Counted from the stretch's first letter, positions 1 to 4,805 are shown. The stretch: DNA of 6,500 nucleotides from Salinibacterium sp. (GCA_004297555.1 SCSV01000160.1:1-6500), one strand, 5' to 3'. Notes: generated by a model from the sequence alone, not told the origin. Numbers and translations: made by a program.

Positions 1-97
1 GCGCGAAGTGCGGAGCGGTTGACGGGTCCTTCGATGTAGCGCCGAGGACGATGTCGAGAAGCTGCGCGGCGGCTCCGAGGATTAGCTGTAGGCCCAT
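1..97 (-). CDS. Start of a small hydrophobic protein (3' end outside window)
   Basis: ATG 97 shares its A with the lipoprotein stop (TGATG) and has a perfect SD. Thirty-two codons are visible, beginning MGLQLILGAAAQLLDIVLGA and followed by a polar stretch TSKDPSTAPHF. The N-terminal hydrophobic segment could be a membrane segment or an amphipathic helix. Coupling to a lipoprotein hints at a membrane or lysis function, but too little is visible to assign one. Confidence 0.6.
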   Translation of the reverse strand, partial: MGLQLILGAAAQLLDIVLGATSKDPSTAPHFA

Positions 98-540
98 CAG
101 ACGCCTCCTACCGGCTTGCCCTTGCTCTTCGTCTGAGCCGAGGCGGGGATCTGCGAGATGACCTGATTGACGAGGCCACCGAGCTGAGCGATGGCGTTCT
201 GAAGCGCAGTCGTAGCCGCCGCGACATCACCGGACTGCCCGGCCTTCACGGCGGCCTTCACAGCCTTGTAGCTGTCGAGCGCCTTCTGCGCGTCCTTGTA
301 GAGCGGGTCGAAGTCGGTACGGACCGCCTCAAACACCTTCGTAGCGCCCTTGGAAAGCGTCGGCGCTACTCCTGGCGTGAAGTAGTACGCCATGCCGTCC
401 TTGAACAGAGCGTCTCCGGCTGATAGCGCCTGCTCAGAACGGACGACGATAGGATCTTCGCCGGGGGCGAGCGACGCGCAGCCGATGAGCACGGCGAGCG
501 CGATGACGGCAACTAGCCGTCGCGAGATACGCGGATTCAT
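97..540 (-). CDS. Putative lipoprotein, helical (147 aa)
   Basis: ATG 540 has a strong SD (AAGGAGG). The N-terminus is a type II signal: basic MNPRISRR, hydrophobic LVAVIALAV, and the lipobox LIGC with Cys21 as the predicted lipidated residue. Ala at +2 suggests outer-membrane sorting in a didermic host. The mature part appears helical, with segments about 33-50, 62-100 and 103-131 (for example YKDAQKALDSYKAVKAAVKA), and ends in a basic tail (KSKGKPVGGV). It has no second membrane segment, so it is not a classic unimolecular spanin. It is longer and less proline-rich than typical Rz1-type lipoproteins. Its TGA overlaps the next ATG (TGATG). Lysis, superinfection exclusion and an unknown envelope role are all possible. 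Confidence 0.78.
   Translation of the reverse strand: MNPRISRRLVAVIALAVLIGCASLAPGEDPIVVRSEQALSAGDALFKDGMAYYFTPGVAPTLSKGATKVFEAVRTDFDPLYKDAQKALDSYKAVKAAVKAGQSGDVAAATTALQNAIAQLGGLVNQVISQIPASAQTKSKGKPVGGV
104..109 (-). promoter_or_regulatory. Shine-Dalgarno for the gene entering the window edge
   Basis: AGGAGG lies inside the last codons of the lipoprotein gene, 6 bases before ATG 97. It supports a real gene there despite only 32 visible codons. Confidence 0.65.
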
Positions 541-700
541 TGAGCCTCCTTAGTCGGGGTAAAATGACAGGCTCGGGCCGCGCGATTACCATCGGTCCGG
601 CGGCTGGACCTAGAGGGGGATGATGTTTCCAGGAAATCGACTTCAACCCCGATCTCCAAGAAGGTACTGTCAGAGAGCCTTCGAGCCGTCATTGTCTTCA
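541..700. other. 160-base gap upstream of the lipoprotein gene
   Basis: The gap holds a 5-bp hairpin GGTCC/GGACC (594-598 with 606-610) lacking a U-tract, and the lipoprotein's SD AAGGAGG (551-545, 4 bases from ATG 540). A TTG-initiated frame (646 to 434, minus) spans it and enters the lipoprotein gene in another frame. It is arginine-rich and probably not translated. No convincing promoter could be read. Confidence 0.5.
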
Positions 701-985
701 TTAGCAGATGGTGTTTGCGAGAACGGAGAGGGCGGTGCTGTTACCGCCCCATGTGATCTGCGGATACATCGGCCATACCGGCTCGATTGGAGTACGGACA
801 GGCGGCTCGATGTAGATCGGCATGATGAACGGAACAACAGGCTGCGGCGGGAATAGCTTCTCCGCCTCAGTCCGGAAGTACCGGTCGATTTCCGCCCGCA
901 GCGCCATCAACTGCTCCAGCGTTACCGAAAGCGTCTGGTCGTCGTCGATCTGGATCTCAATACGGGCGATCTTCATTCGACTCAC
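701..985 (-). CDS. Small protein of unknown function (94 aa)
   Basis: The start is GTG 985 (overlapping the mini-ORF stop) or, equally possible, ATG 976 with a weak GGTGAG upstream. The N-terminal half looks folded: an acidic strand-rich segment MKIARIEIQIDDDQTLSVTL and a helix EQLMALRAEIDRYFRTEAEK. The second half is proline-rich with aromatic residues (PPQPVVPFIMPIYIEPP ... IEPVWPMYPQITWGG) and ends ALSVLANTIC with a terminal cysteine. There is no signal peptide. I recognise no family; the proline-rich tail may be an extended linker or a partner-binding segment. It ends in TAA (703-701). Confidence 0.72.
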   Translation of the reverse strand: MSRMKIARIEIQIDDDQTLSVTLEQLMALRAEIDRYFRTEAEKLFPPQPVVPFIMPIYIEPPVRTPIEPVWPMYPQITWGGNSTALSVLANTIC

Positions 986-1005
986 CCAATGATGATGCGA
1001 CGCAT
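982..1005 (-). CDS. Seven-residue mini-ORF (MRRIIIG), possible leader peptide
   Basis: ATG 1005 is preceded by CGGGAGG with a spacer of about 6 bases, the best SD in this gap, and is followed by six codons and TGA (984-982). Its stop overlaps the GTG (985-983) of the 94-aa gene as GTGA. It may be a leader that delivers ribosomes to the next gene. Alternatively, a -1 shift at its end would join it to that gene. It is far too short for compositional support; the case rests on the SD and the overlap. Confidence 0.4.
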   Translation of the reverse strand: MRRIIIG

Positions 1006-1018
1006 GGAATGCCTCCCG

Positions 1019-1068
1019 AAAGAAAAGTGCTGGGCCGGCAGCGGGAGGGAACCGACTGCCGACCCAGC
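1019..1068 (-). terminator. Rho-independent terminator 2, with loop complementary to the next SD
   Basis: Minus-strand arms GCTGGGTCGGCAG (1068-1056) and CTGCCGGCCCAGC (1041-1029) form a 13-bp stem with one G-U pair and a 14-base loop. After AC comes TTTTCTTT (1026-1019). It follows terminator 1 by about 10 bases, giving a tandem pair. The loop contains CCTCCCG (1048-1042), complementary to CGGGAGG (1018-1012), the SD of the mini-ORF just downstream. Confidence 0.82.
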
Positions 1069-1078
1069 GAGGAGGGAG

Positions 1079-1110
1079 AAAACCCGACGCGGGGACGAAG
1101 CCGCGCCGAG
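1079..1110 (-). terminator. Rho-independent terminator 1
   Basis: Minus-strand arms CTCGGCGCGG (1110-1101) and CCGCGTCGGG (1092-1083) form a 10-bp stem with two G-U pairs and an 8-base loop. TTTT (1082-1079) follows immediately, then CTCC. It lies 8 bases after the stop of the 47-aa gene, as expected for the end of a transcription unit. Confidence 0.78.
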
Positions 1111-1118
1111 TAGGGAGT

Positions 1119-1262
1119 TCACGGAACGACGCTCCGAATCAGAGCGTCCTGTTCGTCAGCGTTGAGCGTCAGATAGTTCACGACGCGGGTCTGTAGACCG
1201 AGCCGTCGCAACATCTGGCGCGTGCGCTTCCGATGGTTCTTGCGAAGCGGAGTGCGAAGCAC
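1119..1262 (-). CDS. Small basic protein at the end of the operon (47 aa)
   Basis: A GTG start at 1262 follows the previous stop by 5 bases, with GGAGAAG upstream at a longish spacing. The sequence has a strongly basic first half (LRTPLRKNHRKRTRQMLRRL) and a more ordinary second half (VVNYLTLNADEQDALIRSVV) that looks like a folded helical segment. An alternative start is ATG 1214. The open frame runs further upstream, but that part overlaps the 161-aa gene and looks like shadow sequence. Tandem terminators begin 8 bases after its stop. Function unknown; it could be nucleic-acid binding judging from charge only. Confidence 0.55.
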   Translation of the reverse strand: MLRTPLRKNHRKRTRQMLRRLGLQTRVVNYLTLNADEQDALIRSVVP

Positions 1263-1267
1263 AGGCG

Positions 1268-1753
1268 TTACTTCTCCACCCCAGGCGCTCCACCCGGACC
1301 CGGATCGCCGACCGGAACCTCCGGCAGCGGCGTGCCAGGCGGGTTGAAACCCTTCGACACGATGTACTTCTCCAGATCCATGACGCGGTCCGCGTAGGCC
1401 GCCGACTGACCCTTCCAGTACGCCACGTCGCCCTGCGCGCTGGCGAGCTTCGCGGCGGTGTCGGACTCGCCGGTCGCGGGCTTCGGGGCGCCCCCAGCCG
1501 CCGCGCCAGTTCCGAAATACCCGCCGGGGAGTTTCATGATCTCCGTCGTGTACTGCGCCTTGTCGCCGTTCGCGCCTTCCTTGCCCAAGAAGTCCTCGGG
1601 CGCTACGGACTTCAGCTTCATGTCGTACCAGGCACGGAGCTTGTCTTCCGTGATCCCCTTCTTCTGTGCCGAGTCGGGGACTTGGAAGTTCGGAAAGCGA
1701 CCGTAGGTAGTGTGGATTCCGTCGATGAAGTGCTGTGACCATCCAGTAGGCAT
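1268..1753 (-). CDS. Phage protein of unknown function (161 aa)
   Basis: The start ATG 1753 is set by the doubled SD. The protein has no signal peptide. Residues 1-80 form a mixed soluble region (MPTGWSQHFIDGIHTTYGRF ... LPGGYFGTG). An Ala/Gly/Pro-rich linker follows at 83-96. Next is a charged helix, about 98-134 (including AAKLASAQGDVAYWKGQSAA and RVMDLEKYIVSKG), with coiled-coil potential. The tail is disordered and Pro/Gly-rich (NPPGTPLPEVPVGDPGPGG). This layout suits a structural or scaffold-like accessory protein, but I recognise no family. It ends in TAA, 5 bases before the start of the next small gene. Confidence 0.75.
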   Translation of the reverse strand: MPTGWSQHFIDGIHTTYGRFPNFQVPDSAQKKGITEDKLRAWYDMKLKSVAPEDFLGKEGANGDKAQYTTEIMKLPGGYFGTGAAAGGAPKPATGESDTAAKLASAQGDVAYWKGQSAAYADRVMDLEKYIVSKGFNPPGTPLPEVPVGDPGPGGAPGVEK

Positions 1754-1759
1754 TATGTT

Positions 1760-1773
1760 CTCCCTTTCTCCCT
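1760..1773 (-). promoter_or_regulatory. Doubled Shine-Dalgarno before the 161-aa gene
   Basis: AGGGAGAAAGGGAG contains two SD cores in tandem. The nearer is 6 bases from ATG 1753. It fixes the start within a longer open frame that continues upstream to 2125, and suggests strong initiation independent of coupling. Confidence 0.6.
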
Positions 1774-1778
1774 TATCG

Positions 1779-1793
1779 CCCGGCTCTGCCGGG
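1779..1793 (-). promoter_or_regulatory. Perfect 6-bp hairpin in the 53-base gap
   Basis: CCCGGC-AGA-GCCGGG is a perfect stem with a 3-base loop between the 135-aa and 161-aa genes. No U-tract follows, so it is unlikely to terminate. It lies just upstream of a doubled SD and could mark an mRNA processing or stability point. Confidence 0.35.
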
Positions 1794-1806
1794 ACGCTCT
1801 GTTCCT

Positions 1807-2214
1807 TTACTTGCGTCTCACCAGATTCGTCACGGCCGCGCCGCCGTGAACAGCAGCCGAGACCCAGTTGAGCGCAGTGGCCGTGCGGGTATACCCGCGT
1901 CGGTACAGTTCGCGACTGGCGAAGTGCGCACCGACGCCGATCCCGACTCCGAGCGCAACGTTTCCACCGCGTGAGCCCGTGTCGAGGAACGGCAGCGCCT
2001 CTCGCGTGTTCGGTCCCCATACCGCAGCAGCGGTCGCGATGTCGGCCGCGACGGTGAAGTCGGAGACGTAGAGCGAACGCTCGAACGCCCCGAGGCTGAC
2101 CGGGCGCGGCTGTCTCGCCTCCCACGCCGCGGCGATGGCCCGCACGTCCGGCGGAAACGCCGGCTGCGCCGCGAGCGGTGACGCGATCAGGGCGAGCGCG
2201 AGGATCAGCTTCAC
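1807..2214 (-). CDS. Exported or membrane protein of unknown function (135 aa)
   Basis: The start is GTG at 2214, within a GTGA overlap with the previous gene; the SD is weak, so coupled translation is likely. Residues 1-16 form a Sec signal peptide (MKLILALALIASPLAAQ, likely cleaved before Gln17). The mature protein has three hydrophobic, glycine/alanine-rich segments: about 49-66 (YVSDFTVAADIATAAAVW), 84-99 (GNVALGVGIGVGAHFA) and 112-128 (ATALNWVSAAVHGGAAV). Between them lies the basic stretch SRELYRRGYTR, and the C-terminus is RRK. The segments are short for transmembrane helices but could insert in or associate with a membrane. I do not recognise the family. A phage-encoded envelope protein is the best description. 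Confidence 0.75.
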   Translation of the reverse strand: MKLILALALIASPLAAQPAFPPDVRAIAAAWEARQPRPVSLGAFERSLYVSDFTVAADIATAAAVWGPNTREALPFLDTGSRGGNVALGVGIGVGAHFASRELYRRGYTRTATALNWVSAAVHGGAAVTNLVRRK

Positions 2215-2771
2215 GGCAGCTCGACCAGATCCTCAGTGAACGCGACCCACGACGCCTCGGCCGCGACGTCCAGATGGACAGCGAAGTCCGTGTGCTTCAG
2301 CTTCCCCGTGCCGCCCTGGTGGCTCGCGTGATCCACCCACACCTCGACGGCGAGGCGGTCCCCGTCGACGATCGTCGTCGCAGTGGGCGTCGCGCCGCCC
2401 GTGCGGTAGTTGCTGCCCGGCTGACCGGGGATCGCCAGCTCGCCACCGCTCTGGTTGACCGTGTACTCCAGAACCGTCGCGAGGACGGCGCCCGCGCCGT
2501 CGAGTCGCAGGACGCGGATGCTCGCCGCGCCGTTGCCGTCCGTCTCCTCCCACGTCAGGAGCTGCCAGGTGATCGGGCCGCTGATCGTCGCGGCTGCGAG
2601 CGGACGCGAGATCGCCGCGTACGGCCATGGGCTCGGGGTGCCCCCGCTGACCTGGTGCCCCATGTTCAGGCCCGGCGTGGACTGCGGGACCGGGTCGAGA
2701 ACGAACGAGGCGGCGATGCCGGGCGGGGGCGGGGTGGTGCTTTCGACGCCGGTCAGATAGAGCGTGGTCAT
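2211..2771 (-). CDS. Beta-rich phage protein, probably virion-associated (186 aa)
   Basis: ATG at 2771 is preceded by AAAGGAG with a 6-base spacer. The longer open frame upstream (to 3053) is rejected because this SD and the ATGA overlap fix the start. The protein opens with MTTLYLTG and a proline stretch (STTPPPPG). It then alternates hydrophobic strands such as TISGPITWQLLTWEE (62-76), SIRVLRLDGAG (84-94) and TIVDGDRLAVEVWVDH (133-148). This strand pattern, ending in SWVAFTEDLVELP, recalls small proteins that begin LYLTN and are common near tail or collar genes of uncultured phages. That resemblance is from memory and not checked. A beta-sandwich decoration or carbohydrate-binding role is possible. 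Its TGA overlaps the next GTG start. Confidence 0.75.
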   Translation of the reverse strand: MTTLYLTGVESTTPPPPGIAASFVLDPVPQSTPGLNMGHQVSGGTPSPWPYAAISRPLAAATISGPITWQLLTWEETDGNGAASIRVLRLDGAGAVLATVLEYTVNQSGGELAIPGQPGSNYRTGGATPTATTIVDGDRLAVEVWVDHASHQGGTGKLKHTDFAVHLDVAAEASWVAFTEDLVELP

Positions 2772-2950
2772 GCGCTTCTCCTTTGCGCGATCGGTTCGTC
2801 TTCCGCGAGGCCGCGCCCCGGCTCGGGTACGATCACGCGCGACCGTGGCTCCGGGCGGGCGATGCCGCGGCGCGTGAAGCCCTGAGCACGCCAGAGCCGC
2901 ATCGCGCGTGCGGCGTCGGCCCAGGCGGAGCGGCGGTGATTGGCCGGCAT
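2768..2950 (-). CDS. Small arginine-rich protein (60 aa)
   Basis: The supporting evidence is positional: its ATG (2950-2948) overlaps the stop of the preceding gene as TGATG, and its TGA (2770-2768) overlaps the next ATG as ATGA, so it fills the gap exactly. The sequence is basic, with a likely helix ADAARAMRLWRAQGFTRRGI followed by a Pro/Glu/Arg tail. It has no signal peptide and no recognised family. There is no clear SD, so translation would depend on coupling. It could be a chance open frame in GC-rich DNA, but exact fits at both ends make a real gene more likely. Confidence 0.6.
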   Translation of the reverse strand: MPANHRRSAWADAARAMRLWRAQGFTRRGIARPEPRSRVIVPEPGRGLAEDEPIAQRRSA

Positions 2951-3537
2951 CAGGGCGCACACGCCGTCGCAGAGCGGACCAGCTTGCCGGCAGAATCGAG
3001 ACAGGCGAAGGCCGTCCCGGAACCCGCGAGACCATCGAACGTAATGGCGCCACCTGCCCCCGACCCCCACGACATCATCGTGCTTGACTGGTTCGTCAAA
3101 CGATTCGAGTAGAGATACGTACCAACCCCCGACGTGTCGGAGAACACGCGGACGAAGGAATCGGTGGGTGTCCCCCGCATGCTGACGTAGGAGTTGTTTA
3201 CCCCGTTGTCTCCGTTGACGTAGACCTCCGGCGCGGTGGCGCTCGTCGTGTCCATCGTGATGCTGCCGTGGGCGTAGTCGGCGCCGCCGAAGCTCGACAC
3301 GGTCAGCGCGTTGGTCGCGAAGCCAGCCGCCACACCACTTGCCGCAAAGGTAAACGTCGAGCCGCTCGGCGTGATTGTGATGTTCGAGCCCGCGGCGAGC
3401 GTCACCGCGCCCGAGATACCATTAACGGTTGTGATCCCACCACCATCAATCGGAGTAACGCTAGCCGGGCGGATCTGCGCGAATGCTGGTGTCGATAGGA
3501 AGAGCCCCGCGAGTAGTAGCCGGGCGAATCTAGTCAT
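2950..3537 (-). CDS. Sec-exported tail-fibre-like protein (195 aa)
   Basis: The start ATG at 3537 has a strong SD (AGGGAGGAGCC). Residues 1-20 are a textbook Sec signal peptide (basic MTRFAR, hydrophobic LLLAGLFLS, cleavage after TPAFA before QIRP). The mature part begins with phrases typical of phage tail-fibre shafts: GGGITTVNGISGAVTLAAGS, then GSNITITPSG (50-59). The rest is Ser/Thr/Gly/Asn-rich and beta-prone with no charged core. The C-terminus has two cysteines (Cys179 and Cys193) flanking DSAGKLVRSATA, which could form a disulfide after export. Virion fibre proteins normally assemble in the cytoplasm, so the signal peptide is odd. It may be a secreted or surface-displayed fibre-like protein. 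The TGA (2952-2950) overlaps the next ATG as TGATG. Function is unknown; the gene call and signal peptide are well supported. Confidence 0.85.
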   Translation of the reverse strand: MTRFARLLLAGLFLSTPAFAQIRPASVTPIDGGGITTVNGISGAVTLAAGSNITITPSGSTFTFAASGVAAGFATNALTVSSFGGADYAHGSITMDTTSATAPEVYVNGDNGVNNSYVSMRGTPTDSFVRVFSDTSGVGTYLYSNRLTNQSSTMMSWGSGAGGAITFDGLAGSGTAFACLDSAGKLVRSATACAP

Positions 3538-3679
3538 GGCTCCTCCCTTGACTAATCGTAGCATACGTGGTAGCCGCGCCGCACGGGCGCACTCGGGCAT
3601 CGCTGTCAATGTCGCTTGCCTTTAGGCAGGATTAGCTTCCCGTTCGGCGCGCGTCGTACCGGTTGAGGCGTAGGGTCCG
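3538..3679. other. 142-base gap between SGNH gene and exported fibre-like gene
   Basis: This gap follows the SGNH stop codon and ends at the SD of the next gene (AGGGAGGAG before ATG 3537). It contains a 4-bp hairpin TGCC-TAAA-GGCA near 3627-3638 without a U-tract, which is not convincing as a terminator, and a candidate extended -10 element at 3563-3555. A frame continues upstream of 3537 through this gap to 3609, but it has no SD and its composition is unlike the protein, so I treat it as noncoding. Confidence 0.5.
3555..3563 (-). promoter_or_regulatory. Candidate extended -10 promoter element (TGCTACGAT)
   Basis: On the minus strand this reads TGC TACGAT, an extended -10 form, with no good -35 at 17 bases (TGCGGC). 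It differs by one base from the element at 4790-4782. The transcript would have a very short leader, since the SD begins about 7 bases downstream of the hexamer. That makes the call tentative. Confidence 0.27.
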
Positions 3680-4519
3680 TCACTGCTGCAAAACCTTAGC
3701 TATCTCGTTTGAAACAAATAGGTTCCCGGCAGGGTTGAAGTGCTGGCGCCTGTAAAACTCTGGTCCAAGACGATCGCTAAGGTCGAGCATGCCTAGGCCG
3801 AGAGAGATCGCCGCCAGTCGCACGTCCCGAAACTCCAGACTCCGGTTGTCGTGCCCGTAGAGCACGAGCAGCGTGCGTGGCGCGAGCGAGCGGAATCGAC
3901 CCAGCATTCGCTCAAGCTCGGGCCGCCAGCGCGTCGTGGCGACCATCACGTCATGGTGGTCCTCGATCAGTCCGAGGATGCCTGTCGCGTCATGCGGGAC
4001 AGGCACCCCGCACAGCAAGGTCGCGCCGCGCCTAGTCACGACGTACGGTTTCGCGCGCCCGTGCCGTGAATAGAGTGAACGCCTGATATCCGGCTGAATG
4101 AGCCCGAGAACGATCGTGTCGGGCTGATATCGCCTCGTCAGCGTCTCTGCGCGGAGGATCGCCTGGTCCGCACCGTACCCGTTGACGCCGCCGTTGAGGA
4201 CCCGTCGTCCGGTAAGTTGCGCAAGGTACGCCGGCCACGTCTCGGCGTCAGCCACCTCAGCGCCGAACGTGTAGGAGTCGCCTACGGCGAGAATCGGACG
4301 GCCGGTCTGATGACCGCTTGCCCGGAGACCGTCAGCCGTAATCGCCGCGGGCGCTCCGGCCACGATTCCCACGAAGTCCTCGCGCGGTGCCCAGCCGAGG
4401 CGTGTGTCGTACCGGAACGCCCGCTCATGCTCGGGGACGCGGGTGACGATGCGAACGGCGAGATCAGCGGCGGCGAGCGCGAGGAGCGAGGAGGCGAGAA
4501 TGAGTGCGGCGCGCTTCAC
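3680..4519 (-). CDS. SGNH/GDSL-family hydrolase, exported or membrane-anchored
   Basis: This 279-residue protein starts at GTG (4519) within a GTGA overlap, with GGAG 8 bases upstream. Residues 1-27 form a signal peptide or signal anchor (MKRAALILASSLLALAAADL). A segment FRYDTRLGWAP (about 35-45) is typical of bacterial envelope SGNH proteins. Block I is GDSYTFGAEV with candidate nucleophile Ser82. Block II is NGGVNGYGADQA (109-120). Block III, where the family usually shows xNDI, reads QPDIRR (142-147), so the oxyanion-hole Asn appears replaced by Pro143. Block V is RRQHFNPAGN with catalytic His260, but the usual Asp two or three residues before it is Arg. The family includes esterases, O-acetyl esterases and acyl-modifying enzymes of glycans and peptidoglycan; substrate cannot be read here. 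Activity may be altered or reduced. It was probably acquired from a bacterial genome and may modify the host surface during infection; both are inference. Confidence 0.85.
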   Translation of the reverse strand: MKRAALILASSLLALAAADLAVRIVTRVPEHERAFRYDTRLGWAPREDFVGIVAGAPAAITADGLRASGHQTGRPILAVGDSYTFGAEVADAETWPAYLAQLTGRRVLNGGVNGYGADQAILRAETLTRRYQPDTIVLGLIQPDIRRSLYSRHGRAKPYVVTRRGATLLCGVPVPHDATGILGLIEDHHDVMVATTRWRPELERMLGRFRSLAPRTLLVLYGHDNRSLEFRDVRLAAISLGLGMLDLSDRLGPEFYRRQHFNPAGNLFVSNEIAKVLQQ

Positions 4520-4716
4520 TTGCTAGGCTCCATGTCGCCCGCGAGGGCGTCAGCACTATGCCCGTGGTCGTCGCCAACGCCGAGACCACCCTGAGCCGTG
4601 TTGTCGTAGCCGAACGTCGGCATCCCGCCGCCCTTCGGTATCACGACCGGCACAGTGTCCGGCAATTCGTCCGCGCGAAACGTCTGAATCTTGATGTTAG
4701 GATCGGTAGTAGCCAT
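4516..4716 (-). CDS. Small acidic phage protein of unknown function (66 aa)
   Basis: I do not recognise this family. The protein begins MATTDPNIKIQTFRADELPD, has a hydrophobic stretch TVPVVIPKGGG, and ends in a Gly/Asp/His-rich tail (GLGVGDDHGHSADALAGD). It has no signal peptide or membrane segment. The start at 4716 is chosen for its strong SD. An upstream in-frame ATG at 4806 would add 30 residues and overlaps the fibre stop, so it remains an alternative. Its TGA (4518-4516) overlaps the GTG start of the SGNH hydrolase, so the two are probably translationally coupled. A virion or fibre-accessory role is possible from position only. Confidence 0.65.
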   Translation of the reverse strand: MATTDPNIKIQTFRADELPDTVPVVIPKGGGMPTFGYDNTAQGGLGVGDDHGHSADALAGDMEPSK

Positions 4717-4723
4717 CGGTGTT

Positions 4724-4732
4724 CCCTCCCTC
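4724..4732 (-). promoter_or_regulatory. Strong Shine-Dalgarno deciding the start at 4716
   Basis: GAGGGAGGG lies 7 bases before ATG at 4716-4714. This favours that start over the in-frame ATG at 4806, which overlaps the fibre stop codon as TGATG but has no SD and would force translation through the 4776-4750 hairpin. Confidence 0.7.
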
Positions 4733-4749
4733 ATTCCGGTGGTCAGAAT

Positions 4750-4776
4750 CGGGGCTGAGGTAGCAGCCTCGCCCCG
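4750..4776 (-). terminator. Hairpin after the tail-fibre gene (weak terminator or 5' mRNA hairpin)
   Basis: Minus-strand arms CGGGGC-GAGG and CCTC-A-GCCCCG form a 10-bp stem with one bulged base and a 6-base loop (CTGCTA). The following sequence ATTCTG is only a poor U-tract. It may act as a partial terminator that lowers expression after the abundant fibre message. It could also be a stabilising hairpin at the 5' end of an mRNA started from the promoter candidate just upstream. Confidence 0.4.
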
Positions 4777-4781
4777 GTTCG

Positions 4782-4790
4782 ATCTTAGCA
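4782..4790 (-). promoter_or_regulatory. Candidate extended -10 promoter element (TGCTAAGAT)
   Basis: On the minus strand this reads TGC TAAGAT, an extended -10 form (TGn plus a TATAAT-like hexamer matching at 4 of 6). It lies between the fibre stop codon and the SD of the next gene. The -35 region is weak (TTCTGA at an 18-base spacing). A near copy, TGCTACGAT, lies in the only other sizeable gap of this cluster at 3563-3555. If used, the transcript would begin close to the hairpin at 4776-4750. Confidence 0.3.
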
Positions 4791-4805
4791 CTGAGTCGGT
4801 TCGCA

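Noticed and set aside
594..610. GGTCC/GGACC hairpin as a terminator
   Set aside because: Only 5 bp and no U-tract on either strand.
434..646. TTG-started minus-strand frame overlapping the lipoprotein start (considered as an embedded Rz/Rz1-like pair)
   Set aside because: Its sequence has no signal anchor or lipobox and turns arginine-rich once inside the lipoprotein gene, as expected of a shadow.
1263..1742. Upstream part of the long minus-strand frame that ends at 1119
   Set aside because: It overlaps the 161-aa gene out of frame and has shadow-type Arg/Gly composition; only the last 47 codons lie outside that gene.
1754..2125. Upstream extension of the 161-aa gene frame
   Set aside because: Overlaps the 135-aa gene in another frame, and the doubled SD clearly sets the start at 1753.
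2178..2885. Plus-strand open frame of 235 codons
   Set aside because: Arginine/alanine-rich shadow lying opposite three well-supported minus-strand genes with SDs and overlaps.
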